DNA of 13,768 nt, from NCBI GenBank assembly GCA_029777755.1, contig JAKORQ010000489.1, positions 1-13,768 of the forward strand. Direction: 5' to 3'. This DNA comes from Planctomycetota bacterium (GTDB taxonomy: Bacteria; Planctomycetota; Phycisphaerae; Tepidisphaerales; Tepidisphaeraceae). Shown here in pieces: positions 6,983 through 12,607 of the stretch. Below the pieces are notes generated by a model that worked only from the letters and a program-made list of their open reading frames with translations, was not told where the DNA came from and ran no database searches. The position numbers and the translations under genes are program-made. The first letter of the stretch is position 1. Every line of letters starts with the position of its first letter.

Positions 6983-8284
6983 ATGCCCAATCTATACGAC
7001 ATCCTCTATGGCGCGGGGGTGGCACTCTCCGCGCCCGTCTGGCTGCTCCGCACCAGGGCGAGGAAGAAGGTCCTTGGCGCCTTCAGCAACCGCATGGGCC
7101 ACGTCGAGCCGCGCCAGGGGGATGAGCCGCTGGTGCTGATCCACGCGGTGAGCCTCGGAGAGATCAACGCCACCCGCAAGCTGGTGGATGAGCTGGCAGG
7201 CGAGCGGCCGGAGCTGAAGTTCGTCGTGACCAGCACCACCGACACCGGCTACAACCGCGGGCTGGAGCTGTATCGCAACAATCCGCGCGTCCAGGTGGTG
7301 CGGTTTCCGCTGGATTTCAGCAGCGCAATCAACCGGCTGCTGGATGCGGTTCGTCCGGCCGTCGTGGTGCTGATGGAGTTGGAGGTCTGGCCCAACTTCA
7401 TGAAGCTGTGCGAATCGCGCGGCATCCCGGTAATCCTTGTGAATGGCCGCGTCACCGAGAGCTCCTTCCGCAATTACCTGCGGGTGGCGCCGGTGACGAA
7501 GCGGATGTTTTCCCGGCTGGCAACCGTTTGTGCACAGGAGCAGCAGTACGCCCAGCGCTTCATCCAGATGGGAGCACCGCCCGACCGCGTGGAGATCACC
7601 GGCACGATGAAGTTCGACACCGCCCAGGTCGCGCAGCGCATCGCCGGCGATGACGAGTTGGCCGGGTCACTTGGGTTGCAGGTCGGCGAACCGCTGTGGG
7701 TCTGCGGATCAACCGGCCCCGGCGAGGAACAGGTCATCCTCGATGTCTACCGCGAGCTGTTGCGCGATCACCCGGAACTCCGCCTGGCGATCGTGCCGCG
7801 CAAGCCGGAGCGCTTTGATGAAGTTGCGGAGATGATCAGTTCCGGTGGATTTGAGCTGGTTCGGCGCTCGCAAGTGGTCGCTGGGAAAGCGGGCATCATC
7901 TCCCGCAAGGCCGTGGTGCTAGGCGACACGATGGGCGAGCTGCGCAAGTTTTATTCGCTGGCAAGGGTGGTGTTCGTCGGGCGCTCGCTGGTTGACCTGG
8001 GGAAAAAGCAGCATGGCTCGGACATGATTGAGCCGGCTGCGCTGGCCAAACCGGTGATCGTCGGCCCGTATACCACGAACTTCGCCGAGGCCATGAACGC
8101 ATTTCGTGCCTGCGATGCCATGTGCGAGGTGCACGATGCGGAGACGTTGCGCCAGGCGGTGGAAAAGCTCCTGGCCGCCCCGGCCGAGGCCGCAGCCATG
8201 GGGGCTCGCGCCCAGCAGGTTGTCCGCCAGCAGCAGGGCGCCACGCGCAGACACGTGGAAAAGGTGCTCTCCTTCCTCAAGTAA
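6983..8284 (+). CDS. waaA: 3-deoxy-D-manno-octulosonic acid (Kdo) transferase
   Basis: WaaA (KdtA) transfers Kdo from CMP-Kdo to lipid IVA on the cytoplasmic face of the inner membrane, building the inner LPS core. The 433-residue length is normal. An N-terminal hydrophobic stretch, LYGAGVALSAPVWLL, can anchor it to the membrane. The expected catalytic Glu is residue 60 in HAVSLGE, the position known for this family. Other family marks are LMELEVWPNFMKLCESRGIP, LVNGRVTESSFRNY, ITGTMKFD, VVLGDTMGEL, and the CMP-binding region VGRSLVDLGKKQHGSDMIEPA followed by PVIVGPYTTNF. Two motifs vary from the enterobacterial form: HAVSLGE instead of HASVGE-like, and KKQHGSDMIEPA instead of GGHN-x-LEPA. There is no Shine-Dalgarno sequence. 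The 25-nt gap to the gene upstream suggests shared transcription. It implies a Kdo-containing lipid A. Confidence 0.95.
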   Translation: MPNLYDILYGAGVALSAPVWLLRTRARKKVLGAFSNRMGHVEPRQGDEPLVLIHAVSLGEINATRKLVDELAGERPELKFVVTSTTDTGYNRGLELYRNNPRVQVVRFPLDFSSAINRLLDAVRPAVVVLMELEVWPNFMKLCESRGIPVILVNGRVTESSFRNYLRVAPVTKRMFSRLATVCAQEQQYAQRFIQMGAPPDRVEITGTMKFDTAQVAQRIAGDDELAGSLGLQVGEPLWVCGSTGPGEEQVILDVYRELLRDHPELRLAIVPRKPERFDEVAEMISSGGFELVRRSQVVAGKAGIISRKAVVLGDTMGELRKFYSLARVVFVGRSLVDLGKKQHGSDMIEPAALAKPVIVGPYTTNFAEAMNAFRACDAMCEVHDAETLRQAVEKLLAAPAEAAAMGARAQQVVRQQQGATRRHVEKVLSFLK

Positions 8285-8593
8285 CGAGGAAGGGCACTAA
8301 CAAACGAGCGTCCTGTTTCCTCGTGGTTCGCAATCTGCTTGAGCTGGACCTGTTCTGCTAAAAGTGGAGCGGCGGTCTCCGCCCCGCGGGAGGTAAGGGA
8401 ATCCTCAACGAACATGCACGATCAGAGCCAGGCAAACCGGACGATGTGCTTCCCTTCTTCACCACGAAACGACGAGGTAGCCCCAGGTGGACGTCTGGAT
8501 GCCGGTCAATGTGCATCCAGTTCGGGTATTCTTCCGTCGATTCGCAATCCCGCGGCCTACAGGACAAGCCGCTCCACTCAAGGTTGAGCAGCT
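8285..8593. other. Intergenic region between convergent genes
   Basis: These 309 nt separate the stop codons of waaA and the GH130 gene. Short frames cross it, but none has a recognisable domain or a ribosome-binding site. It contains a small perfect hairpin, GGCGG-TCT-CCGCC at 8371-8383, and the stronger dyad at 8495-8520. No T-tract follows either hairpin, so a classical intrinsic terminator is not evident. Confidence 0.5.
8495..8520. terminator. 8-bp perfect inverted repeat, possible bidirectional terminator
   Basis: CTGGATGC (8495-8502) and GCATCCAG (8513-8520) are perfect complements separated by 10 nt, placed between two convergent genes. This position suits a shared transcription end. 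No U-run follows on either strand, so it could equally be a protein-binding dyad or chance. Confidence 0.3.
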
Positions 8594-9811
8594 CTACAGG
8601 TCCCTGCAGGCCTTCAGCAGCGGATCATCGCTCTTCTCGATCAGCTTGAGGTTCTTCTCGATGAGCTTGTTGCGCAGCTCGACGCACTTGGCCGACCGCA
8701 TCGGGTCTGACGGCGTGTTCATGACATAGTCGAGCATGCGATCGACGCTGGTCTCTGCCACGTGCAGCCGCGTATCGCTGGAGGCATAGTAGATGTACAT
8801 GCTGCCATCCTTGCGGGCGACCATGCCGTTGCAGAAGACAACGTTCGAGACATCGCCGATGCGCTCGTCGCCCTCGGGTGCGATCAGGTAGCCCGCCGGT
8901 GCGTGCGTCACCTTTGACGGATCCTTCAAGTCTGACAGGAAAGCGTACAACACATACCGCAGGCCGGCCGCGCAGCCGCGAACGCCATGGGCGACGTGCA
9001 GCCAACCCTTCTTCGTCCTGATCGGATGCGGGCCCTGGCCGTTCTTCGACTCCTTGATGGTGTGGTAGTAGCGGCGGTCGATGATCTTCTCTTCCTCGAT
9101 GACCGCATTGGTGATGTCATCGCATAGTGCCCAGCCGATTCCGCCGCCGGAGCCGGCATCGATGAAATCATCCTGCGGCCGCGTGTAGAAGGCGTACTTG
9201 CCCTTCACGAACTCAGGGTGCAGCACGACGTTTCTCTGCTGCGGAGAGCGGCTCTTGAGGTCCGGCAGGCGCTCCCAGTTGCGCAGATCCCTGGTGCGGG
9301 CGATGCCGCACTGGGCGGTGGCGGCCGAAAGATCGTTCATCCTCGAGCGGTCCTTGCGCTCGGTGCAGAACAGGCCGTAGATCCAGCCGTCCTGGTGCCT
9401 GGTAAGGCGCATGTCGTAGACGTTGGTGTCCGGGTCATCCGTCTCTGGCATGGTGACCGGATAGTCCCAGAAGCGGAAGCCATCGACGGGGCTTTCCGAC
9501 TCGGCCACCGCGAAGAAGCTCTTGCGGTCATACCCTTCCACGCGAACCATCAGGTGAATCTTGCCATCCAGCTCGATCGCCCCGGCGTTGAAGGTGGCGT
9601 TGATCCCCTGCCGCTCGATGAGATAGGGATTGGTCTTCTCGTTCAGGTCAAGCCGCCAGGTTAGCGGCGTATGGGCGGCCGTAAGCACCGGGTAGCGGTA
9701 CCGCTTAAACAGGCCATTCTGCCAGCTCTCATCAACGATATTCCGCCGGCTGAGCAGCGCCTTGTGATCCATGACCAGGGTCTGCAGCCGAGCACGAAAC
9801 TCCGGGGACAT
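8594..9811 (-). CDS. GH130 glycoside phosphorylase, probably 4-O-beta-mannosyl-glucose phosphorylase type
   Basis: GH130 enzymes split beta-mannosides with inorganic phosphate. The GH130_1 branch turns 4-O-beta-D-mannosyl-D-glucose into mannose-1-phosphate and glucose, in the cytoplasm, as part of mannan catabolism. This 405-residue protein has the expected length and the family's five-bladed beta-propeller pattern: NATFNAGAIELDGKIHLMVRVEG at about 71-93, VYDMRLTRHQDGWIYGLFC at about 131-149 (Asp133 fits the proposed catalytic acid), HPEFVKGKYAFYTRP, GQGPHPIRTKKGWLHVAHGVR (phosphate-site region), and a C-terminal VADTRLHVAE-like SSDTRLHVAETSVDRMLDYV followed by an alpha-helical tail. No signal peptide is seen, consistent with intracellular action. 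A strong AAGGAG fixes the ATG at 9811. No mannanase, epimerase or transporter is adjacent, and the assignment to subfamily 1 is by overall resemblance. Confidence 0.87.
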   Translation of the reverse strand: MSPEFRARLQTLVMDHKALLSRRNIVDESWQNGLFKRYRYPVLTAAHTPLTWRLDLNEKTNPYLIERQGINATFNAGAIELDGKIHLMVRVEGYDRKSFFAVAESESPVDGFRFWDYPVTMPETDDPDTNVYDMRLTRHQDGWIYGLFCTERKDRSRMNDLSAATAQCGIARTRDLRNWERLPDLKSRSPQQRNVVLHPEFVKGKYAFYTRPQDDFIDAGSGGGIGWALCDDITNAVIEEEKIIDRRYYHTIKESKNGQGPHPIRTKKGWLHVAHGVRGCAAGLRYVLYAFLSDLKDPSKVTHAPAGYLIAPEGDERIGDVSNVVFCNGMVARKDGSMYIYYASSDTRLHVAETSVDRMLDYVMNTPSDPMRSAKCVELRNKLIEKNLKLIEKSDDPLLKACRDL

Positions 9812-9819
9812 GCGAATCG

Positions 9820-9825
9820 CTCCTT
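9820..9825 (-). promoter_or_regulatory. Ribosome-binding site of the GH130 gene
   Basis: Read on the minus strand, AAGGAG ends 8 nt before the ATG at 9811. This is the strongest Shine-Dalgarno sequence in the window and fixes the start. A faint promoter pair lies upstream (TTGATT at 9887-9882 and TACGCT at 9865-9860, 16-nt spacer). Confidence 0.75.
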
Positions 9826-9989
9826 CTTAATGACGAATGCAACGCAAACGACGCCGGTGAGCGTAACCACAGAAAAGGAAAAATCAAAAACGCGAATGGG
9901 TGCGAGCCAGGCCCGATGCGGACTCAACGCGATCCGTTTTTGGAGGAACCACAGATCAACACCGAGAAACTATGAAGTCGAGCCCCTTG

Positions 9990-10011
9990 AGTGTTACGGT
10001 AAAATAACACT
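9990..10011. promoter_or_regulatory. 7-8-7 inverted repeat upstream of the GH130 gene, possible operator
   Basis: AGTGTTA (9990-9996) and TAACACT (10005-10011) form a perfect dyad around an 8-nt AT-rich spacer. It lies about 180 nt before the GH130 start, in a 281-nt gene-free stretch between that gene and the RAYT element. Its 22-nt size suits a dimeric regulator. No regulator gene is adjacent, so the role is inferred. Confidence 0.3.
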
Positions 10012-10092
10012 TCCGTGAAACGCCATTGCCGCCCGCGGCTTGCGCCACTCACTGCCATCCCGCATCCGCCGCTTTATACAAGAAATCCCGCT

Positions 10093-10150
10093 GTGTTCTA
10101 AAAACGGGGACGTCTAAAAAACGTGTTCTAAGAACGGGGACGTAAATAGT
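10093..10150 (+). repeat. Left flank: two direct 21-nt repeat units
   Basis: Positions 10093-10113 and 10123-10143 are the same 21-nt unit, beginning GTGTTCTAA and ending AACGGGGACGT, with one A/G difference and a 30-nt period. The second copy continues into AAATAGT at 10150. Inside it, GTTCTAAGAAC (10125-10135) is an 11-nt palindrome. The segment AACGGGGACGTAAATAGT (10133-10150) is the perfect reverse complement of 10915-10932. Confidence 0.9.
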
Positions 10151-10202
10151 TTTCGCTCGTTTATCTACTGGATCGCAGATCGCAAAGCGGCAATCGGGTC
10201 CC

Positions 10203-10874
10203 CTACTCTTTCCTCGGCCGCCCTTCGCTTCTCACCGTGAACTCAAGGCCATGCTCCTTGACCGTCCTAAGCACCCATCTTTCTTCCCCGTAGGGTCGGC
10301 CGCGGCGCTCGCTGACTTCGAGTCGCTCCAGTTCGCGCGGCGTGATTGGCTCGTTCACATAGTCCAGCCAGCCGGATGGTTCACCGCCCGGCCAACTGCT
10401 CAGGATCTTGCGCAACTCCTCCGGGCCTTTTGCCCTCACATAGAGGCTCGACCACGGCCACTCCTCCGCCCCTTTCACCAGGCCGGCCGAGAGGGCATTT
10501 CGCTCCACATATCGCAGTACCTCCAGCATCCGCCCGCCACGCTGCACCGGGAAGCTCTTGAATCTCCCCTGGTACAGCGGCCCTTCCCCCACGCTCTTAT
10601 GAGCCACCCGCCAGCGAACCGCATGCGTCAGCGTAAGCCAGCGGAAGAATCTCGCCATCTGCCCCTGCTGCTTCTGATGGACGACAAAGTGCCAGTGATT
10701 GCCCATCAGGCAGTAAGCGAGGATGGGCAGAGGCTCACGCTCGTGCGCATGAATGAGAATCCGCTGAAACGCCTGAAAGTCCTTTTCAGATCGCATGAAG
10801 ACGGTTCTCCCGGCCGCGCGATTGAGCACATGGTAGATCATCCCCGGAGGAGCCACTCTAGCCTGCCTTGCCAT
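10203..10874 (-). CDS. REP-associated tyrosine transposase (RAYT, Y1/HUH family)
   Basis: RAYTs are single-strand DNA transposases related to IS200/IS605 TnpA, tied to the spread of REP palindromes. This 223-residue protein has the family's N-terminus MARQARVAPPGMIYHVLNR, the metal-binding HUH motif in CLMGNHWHFVV, and LRYVERNALSAGLV, whose Tyr is the expected nucleophile. WPWSSL is also typical. The C-terminal part (about 150-223) is basic and ends in GRPRKE. I chose ATG 10874 because it starts the conserved core; a TTG at 10913 would add 13 residues unlike the family and would run up to the flanking repeat. No Shine-Dalgarno sequence is visible. All catalytic residues seem intact, so it may be active. 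The gene is wholly inside the repeat pair. Confidence 0.93.
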   Translation of the reverse strand: MARQARVAPPGMIYHVLNRAAGRTVFMRSEKDFQAFQRILIHAHEREPLPILAYCLMGNHWHFVVHQKQQGQMARFFRWLTLTHAVRWRVAHKSVGEGPLYQGRFKSFPVQRGGRMLEVLRYVERNALSAGLVKGAEEWPWSSLYVRAKGPEELRKILSSWPGGEPSGWLDYVNEPITPRELERLEVSERRGRPYGEERWVLRTVKEHGLEFTVRSEGRPRKE

Positions 10875-10914
10875 AGTGGATGGAAGGATACGGTGTGCGG
10901 CAAATCGCGCCAAT

Positions 10915-10955
10915 ACTATTTACGTCCCCGTTTTTGTAGATGCGTCCCCGTTTTG
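10915..10955 (-). repeat. Right flank: inverted repeat units of the RAYT element
   Basis: ACTATTTACGTCCCCGTT (10915-10932) is the perfect inverse of the inner left unit, and a second GCGTCCCCGTTTT follows at 10942-10954, giving two units on this side too. A GTAG tetranucleotide at 10936-10939 precedes a short stem built from GCGTCCC and GGGATTGC with a mismatch or bulge. GTAG beside an imperfect hairpin is the known layout of REP sequences, so this may be the transposase's recognition structure. Confidence 0.8.
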
Positions 10956-10975
10956 GGATTGCGATGCTAGGCGAG

Positions 10976-10986
10976 TGGTAATACCA
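10976..10986. promoter_or_regulatory. TGGTAATACCA palindrome, FadR/GntR-like operator candidate
   Basis: TGGTA-A-TACCA is a perfect 11-nt palindrome, 79 nt before the start of the FAD oxidoreductase gene. Its form matches the TGGT-n3-ACCA pattern bound by many FadR-subfamily GntR regulators of sugar-acid and carboxylate genes. No GntR gene is in the window, so this rests on motif form and position alone. Confidence 0.4.
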
Positions 10987-11010
10987 TTTGCCCAAACGCG
11001 CACGCGGAGA

Positions 11011-11041
11011 ACCATGTATGCGGGCACATGGTGATGCGGGC
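11011..11041. promoter_or_regulatory. 7-8-7 dyad with overlapping direct repeat before the FAD oxidoreductase
   Basis: ACCATGT (11011-11017) and ACATGGT (11026-11032) form a perfect dyad around an 8-nt spacer. The spacer, ATGCGGGC, recurs at 11034-11041, giving a direct repeat with a 16-nt period. The block ends 24 nt before the gene start, where a repressor or activator would act. Confidence 0.35.
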
Positions 11042-11065
11042 TGGAGTACATCAGGATAGGGTCAG

Positions 11066-12322
11066 ATGAGTACGCAGACCATCCGTGAGCCGGAGAGGCT
11101 GATTCCTGTCGATGCGAGTTGTGATGTTGTTGTCGCTGGCGGCGGTATTGCCGGGGTGGCGGCGGCGTTGGCGGCCGCGCGACAGGGTGTTAGTGTCATT
11201 CTCATCGAGCGGCAGTTCGGGCTGGGCGGACTGGCCACGCTTGGCAATGTCACCATGTATCTGCCGCTGTGCGATGGCTATGGCCGACAGGTTATGGGCG
11301 GCATCGCCGAGGAGCTTTTGCGCCTGTCGGTGATCGAACTCAAGGCCCCGGTACAGCAGTCCGGTTTCCTGCCCGTTCCTGACTGCTGGAAAGGCGGCGG
11401 CGAGCCGGGCCAGCGCAACAACAGCCGCTTCCTCACTGGCTTCAACCCCTATGCCTTCCAGATGGAACTCGAGGTCGTGCTGGAAAAGGCCGGCGTGCAG
11501 GTCATGTATGACACCCGCGTCTGCCAGGTACAGCGCGACGGCAAGGCGATAACCCACCTGATCGTCGAGAACAAGAGCGGCCGGCTGGCCATCGCCGCCA
11601 GGCAGTTCATCGATGCCACCGGCGATGCCGACGTCTGCCACCTGGCCGGCTGCGCCACCGAGGTCTACGAGAGCAACGTGCACGCCGGGTGGTATTTCGA
11701 GATCTACAACGGTGAGCTGCGACTCGTGAAGTTCTCCAGGCCATATGACAAGGAGCATCGCGGCCGGGGCGTCGAAGGCCCCTTCTTCTCCGGTACCGAC
11801 CATCGCGATGTCACCCGCCAGGTGCTGGAAACGCGCCGCCTGCTGCGCGAGAAGCTCGAGGAGAAGCGCGCCAAAAACCCCGATGACACGATATATCCCT
11901 TCGGCCTGCCGAGCATCCCCTGCTTCCGCGTCACCCGCTGCCTGAAAAATGAGTTTGCCATCGGCGAGCAACATCGACATGTGTGGCTGGATGACGCCGT
12001 TGGACTAACCGGCGACTGGCGACGCCGCGGGCCGGTCTATCCAATCCCGCTGCGGGCCCTCCATGCGGACACGTGCCCGAATCTGTTCGCGGCCGGGCGA
12101 TGTATCTCGGCCGACGAGACGGTCGTCGACGTTACCCGCGCCATCGGCACCTGCGCGGTAAGCGGCGAAGCCTGCGGCACCGCGGCCGCCATCCTGGTGA
12201 AAGACAGGATAGATGACGGCGCCGTACCACTGGAGAAGCTGCAACAGACCATCATCCGCAACGGCGGCATCATCGACCCGGAACTGATCAAGCCGGCCGT
12301 ACCGGAGGCCGCTTCCTGTTAA
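11066..12322 (+). CDS. FAD-dependent oxidoreductase (PF12831-like)
   Basis: This 418-residue flavoprotein has a textbook N-terminal Rossmann fold: CDVVVAGGGIAGVAAALAAAR at about 19-39 with the dinucleotide-binding GGGIAG at 25-30, and Glu49 (VILIER) to bind the ribose. The following GLGGLATLGNVTMYLP matches the FAD_oxidored family (PF12831). FIDATGDADVCHLAGC lies in mid-protein, and the C-terminal FAD contact is CPNLFAAGRCISADETVVDVT with AIGTCAVSGEACGTAAA after it. The length fits a single-domain member. No signal peptide or membrane helix is seen, so it is probably cytoplasmic. The substrate is unknown. Start ATG 11066 has only a weak AGGA 9 nt upstream. The upstream region holds palindromes suggestive of regulation, and the gene appears to be transcribed alone. 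Confidence 0.88.
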   Translation: MSTQTIREPERLIPVDASCDVVVAGGGIAGVAAALAAARQGVSVILIERQFGLGGLATLGNVTMYLPLCDGYGRQVMGGIAEELLRLSVIELKAPVQQSGFLPVPDCWKGGGEPGQRNNSRFLTGFNPYAFQMELEVVLEKAGVQVMYDTRVCQVQRDGKAITHLIVENKSGRLAIAARQFIDATGDADVCHLAGCATEVYESNVHAGWYFEIYNGELRLVKFSRPYDKEHRGRGVEGPFFSGTDHRDVTRQVLETRRLLREKLEEKRAKNPDDTIYPFGLPSIPCFRVTRCLKNEFAIGEQHRHVWLDDAVGLTGDWRRRGPVYPIPLRALHADTCPNLFAAGRCISADETVVDVTRAIGTCAVSGEACGTAAAILVKDRIDDGAVPLEKLQQTIIRNGGIIDPELIKPAVPEAASC

Positions 12323-12607
12323 GTCGCAGTGCGAAATGTACGCGGATTGATGAGAACCCACAGATGGGCACGGGTTCACGCATATTGCTTATTACTTTTG
12401 CTTTATGCGCGACTACCAGCGTCCTGCTAGAGCTTAAGTCTCCACGTGCTCGTTCTGGAGCGTGATCTGCGCTGTTAGAGAAACTCGAGAGCTTGCAGCA
12501 GCAACCAACACAGATATACGACCCTTGTTGCCAGTCGCTGCGAGTTCCAACCAGGTCCTGACTGATCGGCAGCAATCGCAAATCGATAGTTCCCGAGCGC
12601 GCATCCA
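12323..12607. other. Intergenic region between convergent genes
   Basis: These 285 nt separate the stop of the FAD oxidoreductase from the stop of the ABC permease. No credible gene was found. A weak CGCATA/TATGCG inverted repeat (12379-12384, 12404-12409) encloses a T-rich 19-nt loop. A CCCACAGATGGGCACGG stretch near 12358-12374 resembles another intergenic motif at 9949-9964. Confidence 0.4.

Larger units (their letters stand above)
10093..10955 (-). mobile_element. RAYT element: REP-type transposase gene with inverted flanking repeats
   Basis: A single Y1/HUH transposase gene is enclosed by repeats on both sides. The left flank has two direct copies of a 21-nt unit; the right flank has two related units in inverted orientation. 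The inner 18 nt match perfectly between flanks. This arrangement fits REP-associated tyrosine transposases, which are known to sit next to the REP repeats they are thought to mobilise. The exact ends are not defined: no target duplication is expected for this class and none was looked for beyond the repeats. Confidence 0.7.

Noticed and set aside
5482..7002. A 506-codon open frame on the minus strand opposite the ADP-ribosylglycohydrolase-family gene
   Set aside because: The product has no recognisable domain and is rich in Arg, His, Val and Gly as expected from antisense of a GC-rich gene; the plus-strand frame has clear family motifs and a Shine-Dalgarno sequence.
10251..10970. A 239-codon plus-strand frame opposite the RAYT gene
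   Set aside because: Antisense shadow; the minus strand shows the HUH motif and catalytic Tyr context, and the plus-strand frame would run through the flanking repeat.
12379..12409. CGCATA/TATGCG inverted repeat with a 19-nt loop between convergent genes
   Set aside because: The arms are short, the loop is long and there is no trailing T-run; likely chance.
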